Source of the DNA: Aquila chrysaetos chrysaetos
Lineage: Eukaryota; Chordata; Aves; Accipitriformes; Accipitridae
DNA: 64,000 nucleotides
NCBI RefSeq assembly: GCF_900496995.4
Contig: NC_044012.1
Span: forward strand, 21,676,759-21,740,758
Direction of reading: 5' to 3'
Position 1 is the first letter of the stretch. Each line of letters begins with the position of its first letter. Below are positions 14,001-29,000 of this stretch, piece by piece. Below the pieces are notes generated by a model. The model did not search any database. It was not told the origin of the DNA and was given only the letters and a program-made list of their open reading frames with translations. The translations under genes were made by a program, and so were the position numbers.

Positions 14001-17000
14001 AAAACAAAGTAGTATTGTGTTGAGTAGGGTCAGTGAAACCTGCTAAGTCCTGAAACTCTTGCAAGAGTGGGTGTCTGAAGACACTTGAGATGTTAACAAA
14101 TGGGGTAAGGCTTGTGAGAGAGTGCTTTGAAACCCCCAGATGGCTGGGGTTATCCTTTTGAAGAGGAGAGTTGTACAAGCTGCAATGGTTTCTCTGCATA
14201 GCCAAACATCACCTCACTTGCCTCTGGAGTATCAGTGCTTGACAAGTGCTGGTGAAGAGTTAAAACATGAGTATGTATTTGTTAATTTTGTTTTCCTGTC
14301 TTTTCTCTAACATCTGTAAGCCACTTGAGATGGTGCTTTTAAGACAATCATCTCAACAAAACATGCTCTTTAATGGGTTTGCAGGGAGTGGATTTGGGTT
14401 GAGAAAATGTGGTTGTCTACTTGTAGTTTAAAAGCTCTCAGAGTAGTGGATGGGCACCCAGCCCCTTGGCTCTGATACCTTAAATGACCGGGTTTCCCTG
14501 TGTAATCCACCCCTGGGTAATCTGCTCCTCGTTGCATGATCTTTAGGCCATGTCCTGTCTCTTCAGGGTACCTGGTGTATTTCACGAGACCCATGACCAT
14601 GCACCGTGCAGTGTCCCCGACGGAGCCCACACCCAGGTGAGTACCCTGAGTCACATTTGAGGTGTGCTGCTGTCATGGGCAGGAAAGCAGCAAGAGCATC
14701 AGATCCTGCACTGAAGCTACTGACCTCTAGTGTTAGCTGTGCCCTCGACACAGAGAGCCTGGTCCCTTCTATTACCGGCCCTCAGCAGAGACTCTTTCAA
14801 AACACCCGAAACATTGCTAGCAGCTTGGGTTAGTGGTGATGTCAGTGTGAGCCTCCAGGGCAATCTGGAGGGTGAAAGCTCCTGAAAATGTATTCTCTTG
14901 TTTCTAGGTCCCTGTCAGCTTTATCAGCGTACCATAGTGGCCTCATTACTCCAATGAAGATCCGCACAGAGACTCCAGGCAATCTGCGTTTGTACAGTGG
15001 GAGTCCAACACGCAGCGAGAAAGAACAGGTCTCCATTAGCTCCTTCTACTACAAAGAGAGGGTAAGTACCAGACTAAAAAACCTTTCCTAACACTTCAGC
15101 TTTTGTGATCTGTATTCCTTTCATACATCTGTGAGCATTGCTAGTAAAAGAACCTTCATATTCCTCTTAAGAAGGCATCTTTTTCCAGGCAGCTCTGTAA
15201 AAATATCAAATGGGTTTATCTCCTATTAGTATCTTCTTTACTGATCCTCTCTAGCATTTGACCTGCTTATTTTGATATTTCTCTACACTGACCATCACAG
15301 CTTCCTTCAGTGCATTACACTGTGCGTTACGTAGGGTTAAAATCTCACACTTAAGAAGTTGTAGTCTCCAGATAAGTACATGTAGGCAGCTCTGCTTTTC
15401 TCAGTATTCCCTGACTCCCTCACTGCCAAGAGTTGTGGCTCTCTGCAGCTTACTGGCAACCTCTCCTGGGTTATGGGGTATGTTTGGTTATTTCTATTAC
15501 AAGTTTCTTTCAGGGATATGTGCCCCTTTGGACTTTTTTTTTTTTTTTTTTAATAAAAATAATTCCTACATGATTTTTCAAAGATATTCCAGTCCACATA
15601 CTTCTGGTTTAGGTGTAGGTCTTGCTGTCATTGCTGTTTACAAGCAAGGCTTTGGGGGAGAGTGGGATTGTTTCCTTCTGGGACACAGAGAGTGAGGAAG
15701 ATCTGTTGGTAATTGTAGGGTGACTGTAAGGTAGTTCTGAAGCAGCTGAGGGCACGGTGTGCCTGGAGCAGATGCTGTGGGAGTAATAGGCTGTGCAGCT
15801 TGCTCAGAAACAAACTCTCTGTGCTTCAGCAGGGGGTGAAGTGGCTTGCAAAAATACAGTAAGCTTCTACCAAGAGCCTGAGAATTTGGAGCGTACATGT
15901 AGTTTGCCCACTGTCCATGCTGAGGGCACTAATCTGCTGCAGCAATGGAGAGCTTCCAGGTACCCCAAGGAAAACAGAGAGCTGCCTGCACTCTGCTGCA
16001 GCGGAGCTTGGGAACTCCTGTCCTGGGATTAGAGGGAAAGTCAGACCCTTGAGCTCTCATCCTTGGCACTGAAAGAGGTCTTGATTCGCCAGTAGTGCTG
16101 GACATGACAGCCTCTGGGACTTTGTCCTGCTTACATGATGTGAGTTAGTCATTACACCTACCAGCTGTGGGGAGAGTCTCTGTCCCCATTGAAGCTTTGC
16201 CTCCGTACAGATCCCAAAAGACTCTCAGAGTCCCCATTCTGTTTTTTTTCCCCACACAAACTTCTTTTTGATGAGAAGAGAAAATGGTGCTGCCTGGTAC
16301 AAGAATTACAGCCTGTTCTAGTCTTTGCAGGAGAGTTTATTTAAAGAGCTACCTCTGTCCTCTGCAGTGTGCTTGTCTCTGACACGCAGCTCTCTAAGAT
16401 GACAGACAAGGCTAAAAATAACATGTGGAAGCAGCTTGGTGCAATTTCATGTGACCTGTCTCCCCAGCCCTGGTATTGATGGCAACAAGATTTTTGTCAC
16501 GGGGAAAAAAAATTGAGAGAACAAAGCATGTGTGTAGCCATGTCTGCTGAAAGCCAGAAAAAATTCCTGTGCTCCCCTTCCCCCTGCCAAGCTAGCTCCT
16601 CACATGCTGGATTGGAAGAAGTTTAAGGGCCCTAGTAGGGAGCTAGCTCCAATGTTCTTGCAGATGAAATAGTTTAAAAAAAAAAAAAAAAAAAAACCAA
16701 ACCAAAAATGCATCCCCTTTCAGCAAAGGTTTTCTGATTCTTCAGGAGCTGATGTCATGGCCTCTGTTAGATCAATGCTACATATTTTCATGTCATTTCA
16801 TTGTGAGGATTTTTAAAAGCCCAGACTCTGAATTTAGTTAACTCCTTTCTCTGAAGCTTGGATTTTATATTTGCATTAAATAAAAGTTAAAATTTTGTGT
16901 GTTAAACTCTGATATTATATAACTTCAGCCCCAAAACTGAATTTGTCAGCGATAACCAGGTATTTAAATCCCATGTAGCAACAACTGGCATCGCCACCAT

Positions 17001-20000
17001 TAGCAAACAAATGGAATTTCGCCATTGCTAGACAGGAAATATGTCTTGTTCCCATAAAGGCAGGGGAGCTGCTGAACCCAGCAGAGATCTCCTTAGTAAA
17101 CCAAAATGAAACTAAATCTGGCATGAGACTTTCTGTGCTCATTTAAATGTGTGTGTATATATATACACACACAGAGAGACACACACACACACACATATAT
17201 ATATATCTATATATCTTTTTATTCACACATGCACACTTCTCCTTTCTTCCTTCCTCTTTTTCACTCCTCAAAAAAAAACCCCACTAAAGAATAGTAGTCA
17301 GCAGAAAGGAGAAGCTGTATCTATACTGTGGCAATGCCATCAGTGTTTCAAACCTGGATGTCCCTTAAAGAAGGTGCCATGGCTGTGGTTTTCTCCCCCC
17401 TAGTTAGAGGGTCATGCCAGTGGGGACCTGGGAACAGCTCAGCCTTGCCTGAGGGACAGCTGTACACAGGGTTGGTGACAGCAGTGTCCTCAATGCTTCC
17501 CATTGGGGAATTTGGCAGGGCTTGGAAACTGCTGCTTCTCAGGACATCCCTCAGGCTTTGCCTGGTGCCCACCCGGTTGCAGAGCTCTCAAACTTGCAGC
17601 ACATGGGAGCATAGGCTGGCAGCAGTGGCTGCCTACAGGATAGCAGGACTTTGCCGGGGCGACTGAGCTTAGTTTTGTTTCTTCTCCACTGTACCGCATT
17701 TCCTTCAACTAACCCTTTTCTCCTTCTCTTGTGAGGCCTGGTGGAGGAACCTGTAGCACAAGGCTACAGTCTTCTCTCTTTCTGTAGGGCTCTGCAGCCA
17801 GGCTAATCCCTCGGCTCCCTGACTGCAGGGTTCTCCCAGCAGTGAGATGCAAGGGAAGGTAGAGGCTGAAGGCATGACTGATGGTCCTAACTGCCTATCA
17901 TCAGCTGGAAATAAATGTAAAATACATTGCACACGATACAAATAACCTTTTTTATTGTGTTGACTCTTACAGAACTATAACAGAAAATTTTTTTTCAACT
18001 GAGTGCACAGTAATGTGCTTTGAGGGATTCCATTTATTTTTGCTATAATACTGCATTGAGTAGTTAATGAAATGTCTGCAAGTTCGTAATGGAAGCCTAC
18101 TTTGGACCTATTCTGCATAGACAGTCAGTGAATTTGATTGCTCGCTCAACCTGAATGAGTTCCTCAACCTATAATGACAATTTCCACATGGCCCTGCCAA
18201 GTAGCTGGGTCTCTACATCCTTCTAATATCCTGACAAGTGGCTTTTGTTTTTTAAAATGAAAGCAAACAGTTACAGCAGGTTCCAGTGAATGAAGTCCTG
18301 GAGGATGCTGGATGTTAAAGGGATATCTGAGTAAGCAGGAGTGTTTATTTAGCTTCCTGCAGATTTCTGTGCCATGGTGCTGGACAGATGTGTTAAAAAT
18401 GATGCAGTCTGCACTTAGCTGCCTTCCTCTTCAGCCAAGAGGAGTAAAACTGGTTAGAGCAAGAGCCTGGCATGTGGGGCACCAGGATGTTGTCCTCTGC
18501 TCTGCTGTCAATTCATGGTATGAACAAGGTCACATGAAGCAGTTCAGTGCTTCTTGCAGCAATATAACTCTGTGTGGAAGACTTTATTCAGATTTGTGGT
18601 TGACAAAGTCTTCCACAGTGTCTGTGTGGAGCACAGACACAGCAGCCCTTGCTTTTCCAGGGCTGTAGGTGATGTTGTATAGTATAATTGTGTGTGGATA
18701 AAAGTGGGGATCGTGGTTTGCAACTGTTTGTTGTGTAACAGAACCATTGGGAACAGTATCTTTTACTCTGCTGGTTCAGGGCACTTTTCATTTCAGTTTA
18801 TTTACCTTTGTCTTTAATTTTCTTGGTGTCTTTCTTCCCTTTTCCTGGGTATAACGTTTTCACATACAGATGTCTCCTCGCTCTGCCCGGCGACGTTGGT
18901 CCATACAAGCAATTAACGACTTCCCGGTACTGTGCGCTGTGCTAATACTGTCCTTGATATAACCCTGTCTTCTGCCCAAGGCCCAAGAATAAAATGCCAC
19001 CTGCCTGCCTTTGAGTAACCTGCACAGAGGTGGGGGACTTGCACTCCACACAGGGCTTCAGTAAGAGTGAATGCACGTGTAAGTGGACAGGAGCAGACAC
19101 TAGTTTGCAGGGTACAAATACCAACCTACAACATGCCTATTTTACTTGGTCTAGCAGTCAGGAAAGGATGCCAAGGGGTAGTTTGAAGTGTAAGAAAAGA
19201 TCAACCTCTAAGAAACAGAGTGTGTGCTGCAGAGGAGCTGAATGATTATTATGCATCATCAACCAACTGATGAGACTAACATTAGAGCACCTTGTTTCTG
19301 AAAAAGATGAAGCCTTGCTGAAGAGGGAGAGTTACTTAAGAGCTGTGGAAGAAACAAACTGGTTGAGTTGCTGACAATGATCTGTCATCTCATTAAAATG
19401 AGCTGCCTATTCTCAGTGCAATGCACCATAAAGTCTTATTTCCTGGAGCAATAAATAGAATTTCTCCTTAATTTGTGATCTTCTCCCAGCCCTTGGAATC
19501 GCACCACCCTGCGTTCAGTTCGAGTTGTTGCACTTCCAGCCACCCTGGCAGGTACTCCCTCCTGCTGGCACCTGCCCTTTCGAGACTGCTTTGACAGTCA
19601 TTTTCCATTAGTCACGTCCACGTGTCCCTCAAGCTTGAACATCATTCATGTGAACATCTTGATGATATCAGCATTGCTCAAGCTGTGCTGTAAATTTGGG
19701 CAATTACTATCTCATCACTCATCTGCCAAGCATAGGCAAAGCTTAGAAAACTCCATTTCAATTTAAAGATGATCTCTTCAGATCCGTTTTTCTTAATGTC
19801 TGTGTGAACAACTGTTTTTTCACAGCTGCTGTCCTTCATGCTATCTCTTCATAAGACAGCAGGGAATAAAATAGAATCCTGTAACACCTAATTTAACTTG
19901 GTATAATAGGATCAAGCCTTCCTAATTAACAACAGTTCTAAGGCTATACTAGCAAATAATAGGTGAAAGAAACCAGAAGTAATTTACTTGACTCCATCAA

Positions 20001-23000
20001 GGCTTTTTGCAAAGAGCTAATGAAGAAATGTGAGCAGTGGAGACAAGAAATGGAGTTCTGTCTTGGATCAGGAACAGACTGAAAGAAAGAAAACCAAGCA
20101 AGGAACTTGCCAGCTTGTGGTGTGGTAAATTGTGGTGCACAAAGGGCCACAGTTTTAATTCCCTTACCACTGGCTTGGAAGGAAGAACAAGTAGCGATGT
20201 GATAAAGTTATATATAATTTTGTGTAATGTATACTTAAAAATGATACATGGATTAGTCCAAGTCTTGAAGGATTGATTGTATTTGTGGATAACCTTTGGA
20301 AGAGGCTAATCATGCTCTTTAAAGCGGGCAATAGCGCCCAAGGCGAAGACATGGGCATGCACAAGGAGAGGTGTGGATTATTTGTGCAGACCTTCCTTCT
20401 GGAAGAATTGCTCGGCATTGCTCAAGGTGCTCAGGGAAGCAAGAGCTTAGCAAGTCTAGAAGAAGAAATAACTCCTCCTTCTTTCTAGGTAATGACTAGC
20501 CTCCACTTCAGAAATCCCTGTGCTTCAGGGCAGGTGCCAGCTATTAATTGATGTAAGCTATAAAGAAATATTCCTGCTGTGGGGCACTTGATTCAAAAGT
20601 GCCTCAGATTGGTTTTTTTAGCCCTTTTGTGGAAGGTGCCTGGTACTGTGGGAGGTGCTGGAAATAGTAAATGTTGATTATTTTGAAGAGAAAATCCAGG
20701 CAGTGCTGCGTGACCTGCATGGGGGAGTTAATCTGTAGGCAGTTGTTCAGAATAAAGGAGCATAGCTTTCTCTAAGGAGCCAGCAATTTTTAAATTTTAT
20801 TTAAAAAAAATAATACTAGAAGCAGCTTGAAACTGACTTCTAGCAGGTTTAACTCTTTATTTCGTAAATGCCTTATTGCAGCTTAATCTTCAGCATCAAG
20901 TCTGTTCCCTTCTGTCCGGAACCTTTCTCTTTGTCCTACTAATACCAGTTTATACCACAAACCCTGAAATTTTGCATACGCTTATGTGAAACAGGCACTT
21001 CACATTTCACGATGCTACTTACAGCACTGCCTGCCTCAGCAGGATCCAAAGACACACATACCCAACTGTTCAGCATCCTTTCCAAGCAGGCATGCAGCAT
21101 TTTCTAACTACTTCTGCTGAGTATGCAGTGATGATGGTGGTTGCTACGAAGCAGTTGGTGGCTTATTCTTGGGCTATCTGTTTCTACATGTAACCCATTT
21201 ACTGCCATCGTTATCACCTCAGATTGCAGCAAATTACAGCCTTGGGTATGGTAGTGCAGGTGCAGGCTGGCTTTCTTAGTCATTATTCAGTGCTGTTACC
21301 CGCTGTCACCTCCAACCCCATGATTGTCATAAATGCTCTGGTTTCTTTCCTTCTGGTGCTCTGAGGAGCTGATGAGTCTTAATTTACTATCACTGTAGCT
21401 ATTTTCTTTCTTTTCTTCCTCTCCTTAAACTCTCAGGAGCAGCTGGGTAGATGCAGTTCTCCTTGGCATGGATTCTAGGCTGCAGAAAGAGCTAGATGTG
21501 TTGGGGGCAGTGCAGAAGACCTATGTCTTTGACCTTCAGCTGTCAATAGTTAGCCTGGTGCATGCATGTTGATTTCTGCTTCAGCTCCAACCGTTATGTT
21601 CCCTGCTCCCCCTCGTGACCTGTGCTCCAGCCCCTAGGAAGAGACATATTTTCTGTTCTACCCTAATGCCTGTGAGCCTCAGTGACACCTTTCGATAACA
21701 CCATAGTGGGAGCTGCTTCTGGGAGAAGAGGTGAGGCAGAAGGGAAGGAGGAACGTTGTGGTGGACCTTGGCCAGACAGACCCAGGCTACAGCTCTCCTT
21801 GCCTCTGGTGATCCCTGTTAAAAGTGTTCAAATACTGCCTGGTGGAGAGCTACTCCTGTAATTAACGCCAGCAATTACTTGGTTCAAAGTAGAGCTTCTG
21901 CTGTCAATGGTGATGAGCTTTACCTCATCCATGATGTTTCCCATACTTCTGATCGTAGTTTTTTCTAACGCTTTGTTGCTGTAGCTGAGGCAAACCTGAA
22001 TTGCAAAAACCAGACATCTTTAATGGTGACTCTACGTGTGGTTTTATGATTTTCTTCTGTCACAGCTCAAGGGGCAGGAAGTAGTGGTCATGGAAGTGTA
22101 GTACTGGCAGGGCATATGGCCATCGACTGACTCTACTCCAGGAGCTGTACCAGTGAAGAATTAGGGCTTCCCTCTTTGCCGGTAAATAGGCAGTGCTAAG
22201 AGGAAGAAAACAGGACAATTTTATTGTGAATCCAAGTTTTCAGGGGGTTCTGATACATTTAGTGTCTTCATTTGTCTGGTGATATGCTAACAGCAAGTAG
22301 TGGAAACCATTCATGGGATCTCTTTTCCATTCTCATCCTCATTTGTTGTCATTCTCCTCCAAAAAAAAAAGTGACTGAATTACCTGTGGAAAGTGATATG
22401 TGTTGTCCGTGTTTCTAGTCTTTGAAATGCCTGTTGGGAGGCTTCTTCAGTCCGCTCTTGCAGAGGGCAGGAGCAGGTTGAATCTGTTGCTGATGACGGG
22501 TCAGAGAACCTGCGTCGGCTGCAAGTCCTGGGGACAGCTGGCTTACAGATGGTCAGGAGGTGGCAAGTTGCTCTCCAGATTATCTGCCGAGCTCTAGAAG
22601 CCCTTGGTGATAGACCTGCAGAGCGTGGTTCTGCATCTGCAAGCCTGGGTTCAAATACCTGCTCAGACACAGCACAAATAACAGCTTTTGTTGTGAGATG
22701 CCTGGTAGCCCTTCCAGGACAGTGCCTGAGCTCTTGCCTGATGGCATATTGTTGTGCTGGGGCTCCCAAGCTTTGCTCAAGTATTGTTTTTGGCAGCATC
22801 AGCAGCTCCTTGCTGCACGTAGGAGACAGTATTTGGCTGCCCTGACGAGGAGTGAGGTACAGGTGCCGCTTTTATTTGGGAACCTGGTTGTAATACAGCC
22901 CCCATCCTTCAGCACAGGAAGGGTAGCTACATCTTTAGGTGTTACCAAAAGAAGTATAGTCTGCCCAATGGCAAGAGAGCCAGAGCTGATCCAGGCAGGA

Positions 23001-26000
23001 CCTCAATTAGGAACTGATGGACTGAAAGAGTTTGGTCTCCCACCTGACCACGTTCTAGCCACCTTCCACTGCATAGCACTGCTCAGCTTTGGAGTGATTT
23101 AGCAGATAAATAGTGCAGGTGAATTCTGCTTGGATGAATTACAACTTGAGGGGACATGGCAGAGAACAGAATCATGCCCTAGTCAGACAGCTTTTCCATA
23201 GCACTGAATGCTGACAGCCCTGTTTCCACCAGCATTTGGCACCTCTGAATGTTGGGCAGCATGCACGCTCTGCTCCTCTTTACTCTGGGGAATGGTGGAA
23301 GACCAGGGGAACCGTGGTGATGCTCTGTCACATAGGCATCCTTCGAAAAATCCACCTTCACTGCCTTCAAGTCTGAAACACCTCCTTCACTTACTGTCAA
23401 GCCTGTGCTTGAGCCTCTGAGCCTTGGTCGCCCAGCGTCCAAAGTGACTTCAGGAGCACATCCTTTTTGCTTCTTGTGGCATGTGCTAGCAGTACGGTCA
23501 GTGTGGCAAAACCTCCTCAGCACATGGGCCTAAGCTTGGGCCAGGCAGGCAGTGAAGAAGGAATTAATTTCTTAAGGTCAGTAGTTGTTTTTTTTAAGGG
23601 CATTTTGTGTCTGTGATAAGCCTGCCAGGTTCTCATAGGATTGCATGATCATGGTCAAAGGCAGTTTTGCACCCAGCCATCCCAAAGCTGGCCTGACGTC
23701 CACAGTAGAAGTGACCCTGCTTGCAGGTCCAAGTCCTGCCCTTCCTGTAGCCCAGCCTGCTCTTTAGGAGCACCCATGTGTTGCCTGTGCTAGCTCTGCC
23801 TGCCCTGCGGAGCCATCAGCACAGGGCTGCTTTGCTGGCTTCTTCAAAGATACTGTTCTGCTTCAGATAGGGGTGTAGGAAGCCCCACCAGAAGTGTCTC
23901 AGGAGACTCACCATAACTCAGTATGACCAGGAGACGCTTCTGCATAGGAGCGTGGACTCTGTGTGTCTGTGAGGGAACACGCCACAGGGGAGCAGCATTG
24001 CAAAGCATCCTTTGCTGCACTTAGGAACCCTGCATAGCAGCCAGTGCTTCCCTCGGTAGAGCTCCAGTGCCTTCTGCCTGTCGTGCTGCTGCACGTCCTC
24101 TCATCCCTCCTCCTCACCCTCCTAGAGTGAGGAGCTGGAAGGGGCCAGGATACCAGCCAAATACTCTACGGTGTTTCATACAGCCAAGTAACTTTATGCA
24201 GCTTGGTGTTTAGATGGCCTCTGTCTATTACTGGGAGTATTTGGGAATCATCTTGGCTTCTTGTTTTTGCTCCCTTGTGTTGATTCCTCTTCTTTCTTCT
24301 CCCCCCCACCCCCTTATGTCCTGAGCCAGCTGTAAGTAGCTGTGAGCATGGTAGCTAAGGATCCTTGCTAGGAAAACTTGGGCCCTGTTTTATCATCTGC
24401 CAATTGTTTGTTCGAAGCTATTGATAAAGCAGGAGCTGGGAGCCCTGTCCTGGTGCTAAACAGGGGTGTACTCAAACACTGAAAGAAGAGACCAAAAGAG
24501 ACAGTCTGGAGCTGTCAGCTTGCCCTGAAGCTCACTCAGGGCAAGCAGAAGCTGCCTCCCACATGCCTCTGTGCTGATGTTGGGTGAAGTCAGCAGTGGT
24601 CTGTGTGCAGATGGTTCCCAGACCAGACCTCTAATGAGAATGATAATTGAACTGTCCTCCTGCCAAACCTGCCCAGGTTTGATTGGCATCCCGATGCTGA
24701 TTTGTTCTCTTATTGGCTTTCACAGGGGAACTCACAAAATACTTTTTGAGTGAGTTTGACCTTGAGCTCGCTGCCTTGACCTGCTTTTCACTTCCTACAG
24801 ATGGAGATGCTTGTTCTCCTGGGCATGTCACGGATGTTTTCCAGGGTAACACAGAGCCTTCTGAAAGGCAGGTTTGGGTGCTGCTTGCATTATTCCTGAC
24901 CCTAGTGCTTTGTTCCCTGGCCCAAGAAGCCTGCTGTCCTCCTCCCCAGTAACACGTTGTCATTTGTTCTGCAGAAATCAAGGAGGTGGAAAAGCAAACG
25001 AGAAGGGACAGATGCCAACAACCGACCCATCAAAGCCGCTGGGAAAGTTATTATCCAGGATATTTCCTGCTTGCTGCCTGTCCACAAGCTGCTGGGAGAG
25101 CTCTACATGTGAGTACGGGCTGGCATCCTTTCCCAAATGAAAGCAGCCATCTTTGGCATTGCTGTGCTTTAATACTGAAATCAGTCAGCACTGATCTTTG
25201 AATATTTCCTTACCTTCTTCCTCTGTTCTTGCCTTGCTGTTTTTTTACTGTATCCCTCTCTGCCTGTGAGAGGGCACTTGTTTCCTATAAATCTGAAAAG
25301 TGTGATGGAAGAAGTTTGTGATGGGGTATTGTACACAGTTTGAACTGGTGCTCCAGCATCATCACTGCAAATCTTACAGGTTCAGGTTTTTGCCAGCTAA
25401 AGAGAGAGATTATCAGTACAAATTCTTTTTCAAATCTCATGTTAAAGTCCACACTTAAATGCACAGGCTTAAAAATCCCAATAAATGCTCATTTTCAAAC
25501 TATAAAACTGTTAGGAGCTCATAAGGCTTTTTAATTTCAGAAGTACTTGGAATGCCCCATTCACTTGGAGACTTGGTTGTACAGGCGAGTGTCTGTCCAG
25601 GAAGTTTTTCTGCTTTAATGGAAAGGATGGAGAAGTTCTGTGTGGTGTTTTTTGGGTTGGGCTTTTTTGAAAAACAAGGGGCTTCTTTTTCCAAACTGTC
25701 TAATTCAGATAGTTACAAAATCTCCTAAATTTTTTCTTCCTTAGCTTTGGTAATACTGTCTGGTCCTTGACAGAATTTCCAGTCTGTGGACATTCAGGGA
25801 AGAAGCAGGCTTCTCTCCCAGGAGGGCTGGAAATCTTCCTTCTCTCTTTTCTATATTATTAAAAAGAATGTTCTTTAAAAAGATGCGTTGGACCTTTCTT
25901 CTCTGGATATCTCATGTGTAAACAGCCTGACTCTTTTCCATTTGCTGTAAGACCTTAAGCAGTAAAAGTGTCAAGTGTCTCAGGAAGATTTCTGACGATA

Positions 26001-29000
26001 AGCAGGAAAGCCCACGTGGGTTTCCTCAGCCCACCTTGCTGGCCTCTTGGAGACTCATCGGTGGGTGCATTACCCTACTGGGGAACAGGCTGAAGACCAA
26101 CCTGTTTCTCCACAGCATACCACCATATTCCTCCAGGTCAGTCAGAGCAGACCAACAGGCTGAAGGGGAACAGGACCATGTAACCACCAGCTTCTAGGGA
26201 CAAGAGTGCATCTTGGCTTGATGGTATCCTGGCACAAGTTTAGTCCGATATCTCCTTGGAAATGGTGCTTTTTAAGATCAATCCCAGCTAGTTTGGCACT
26301 GGACTTGATGTGCGGTGTGTTAGTGAAGATGAATAGTGGGAGAAGGATGGAGGTGATCCCTGAATAAGGGAGAAGGAAGGGATGGGATCCTGGCCATGCT
26401 AACATGCTCGTATTCATCAGAAAGTTCTGAGCTGCTCACTGCTGCCAGTACCACTTTCCCCCCCATCCCAGCCCACCTTCGTAGGTAATGTGCCAGCCAG
26501 AGCTGAGCTATCTCCTTTCTTTTTAGACTGAATGTGAATAATATCCAGGAGACTTGCCAGAAGAATGCTGCCTCAGCCTTGGCTGTGGGACGGAGGGATC
26601 TCGTACAGGTATGACATTAAATCAGACCTCTTCCTCAGCGTGCTGCACTACCCTCAAATGGCTTGTGCTGTCACCTTGATACTGAAAGAGCCATCTGGGT
26701 TCTTGGTGAACCAAAGCCTGTGGAACAGCCATGGAGGTGACTTCTACCTCATTGACACTTGGCATCGAGAAATCCCTTCCTAGGGCTGCAAGCAGATTGT
26801 GTTATGCCCTTTGCCAAACTGAGTGAAGCACATTTTTCAGGGAATTCCTGCAGGCAAAGCAAGGAATGCAGCCTACTTTTGAGTCAGCAAATGGAGTAGC
26901 TGTGCACAGAGTTGCCTAGCTGCTGTCAGCATTTTGATCGGTGATTTTTTCTTACTTATGTAATTGTTCTCATTGTTTGGTATTCATCTCTGCTGGCACT
27001 GGGTGCTAACTGCAGCTAGCTTCTCTCCAAGAGAGACTGAGCCCAGGGACCCAGGCCCAGAATGGGGTTGGCTACTTGCCTTCAGCTAATAATAGGAGAA
27101 AAATGGCTGTTATGGCCCATCCTTTTCTGTGCAATTAGTCCATTGCAACAGGCACAACATTTGAGGACACAGCAGTGCCTGAAAGAGATGGGAGCTGGCA
27201 CTGCCAGAGGAGCTGTGCACCTCTCCTGAGCGTTTGGCTCTTCCTAGACGTGGGCAGGGAAGGCTTACCTGATCTAAGCAGAAGCAAACTCAAGCTGTTG
27301 CCTTGCTTCTTGGTTCTGCTAGACCAGGAGAGAGAAGGTAGGTCTAGTTCCCCTTTGTGCTTCATCTTGCTGTCTGGTTTGCCCACCTTGGACCAGGGCT
27401 TGGGTGGAATAACTTCAGCAAGATTCTCTGAGATACCTCTGTTTCTTGCTTGCTTTTCCCTGTCCTGTGCAACTCCAGCTTGTACTGCAGCTTGCCTTGT
27501 TCCTAGAAGACATGGAGGCTTGAGTTGCAGGTTACATGTAAGATGTGCTCTATAGCAGTGTAGGAATTGGCATCTTTCCCATTTCCTTTCTGTGCTCTCT
27601 TGTACTCAGCCCTGTCCTTTTTTTCAGTTTCTCTCCTGTTTCTTTCTCTCTGGTTTCACAGTGAGCAGCTGTGGGACTACTGTTCCTGGCTGTTCTTTGT
27701 ACTTGGAGCATGTGTTTTTTCTTTACTTTTCCGTGTTGTCAGCTCTCTGATTTCTGCTGTCTTTCCAGCACTATGCTCCTTTTCCTTTCCTGCTTTTTTT
27801 CATGCCAAACTAGGAGCTTTGCTTTTCCCTGGAATATTCTAATTGCCCCATTTTAAAAGGCACAGCAGAAAAAACAGTTCTAGATCAGTGGTATAGAGAC
27901 TGAAAAGATGGAACCGTTTTCAGAGTAGAGGATCATAAATGAAGGAGAAATTTCACATGAAATCTAACAGTTAAACTGTTGGAGTAGAAATGGCAAATTG
28001 AACTTCTGTCTGTGCTGGGCTGTGCTAGGAGAACAGAGGTGTTCAATAACACTCACAACTAATCAAAAGATACTTTTCATGCAAATAAATTCACCAGTAA
28101 ACTTTCTGCCACCAGACATCTCTGAACCCGAGAACTGTATCAAATCTAAACCCTTTTGAGATTTGTGAATATAAAATGCACTAATAGGTCTGTTAGGCTA
28201 CCCTGACAGGTCTGTTAGACTATAGACAATTCTTCTTCAAAGTTTAACCCAAACTCAAAGCACGTGGGACAGGGAAAGCTTTGGTTTTGTGTTACTCTAC
28301 ATGTTATTTGTGACACAGAGGCTGAAACTGCTGCCTGCTGCCAGAAAAAAAGAAAAAAAAAAAAGGCAAGCTCCATTATTATCTGTCTGTGAGTGAATTC
28401 GTGCACACCTATGCCCTGGGAGTGTGGTTATTTCTAATTGTAGCTTTGATGCTTTTCCTTCCTGTCTGCCAGGTTTGGTCACTGGCCATGGTCGCCACTG
28501 ATCTCTGTCTTGGACCGAAGTCTGACCCAGATTTGGAGATACCTTGGGCACAACATCCATTTGGACGCCAATTACTGGAGTCCTTGTAGGTGTCTGAATG
28601 CTGGGGAGGGGTTGGGGAATGGTTGCTGAAGCAGAGCCCTCCATAACTATGTACACTCTAAGGCATCATTTCAGATTTGGAGTAGTATGTATTTTTTTTT
28701 TTTCCCCTCTCAAGCCTGAGATGCATCAAGAAGGGAAGCTGCAAGTGTGTTTATGACATGCAGGAGGCAGCATTTGGCCTCCCATCTAGCACCCAGGTCT
28801 TCCTTGGCTAACATTGAGCAATAGGCCAGGTGCAGTTGGAGCTCTGCTTTCCAGCATGCCCACAATGCCTGACTTGGAGATTTTGGTTTTCTGCTCCCCA
28901 CCTCCTAAATGAGCATGTTGGTGCAGCTGCTTTTTTCACCTTCAGATTCACTGTTGCCATATAGCATTACTGGGAAATCATTCAACTGGTCTCAAAGCCA

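Larger units (their letters stand above)
15062..24974 (+). other. WDR59: 9.9-kb WDR59 intron
   Basis: This is the largest intron seen in the gene. It contains the 57-nt candidate cassette exon at 18,870, an A-run near 16,676, a TG/TA/CA microsatellite at 17,149 and a possible relic of a CR1 3' end near 20.19 kb. I recognise no other exon or gene. The long open frames here, such as the one from 22,380 to 22,799 on the minus strand, show no recognisable domain. Confidence 0.8.

Noticed and set aside
22380-22845. Overlapping frames of 139 and 98 codons on opposite strands in the long WDR59 intron
   Set aside because: No domain, no supporting splice sites and no repeat family recognised; taken as chance.
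28581-28591. In-frame TAG just after the LLES codons of WDR59
   Set aside because: The donor gtaggt two bases before it removes the stop, and the phase fits the next exon exactly.
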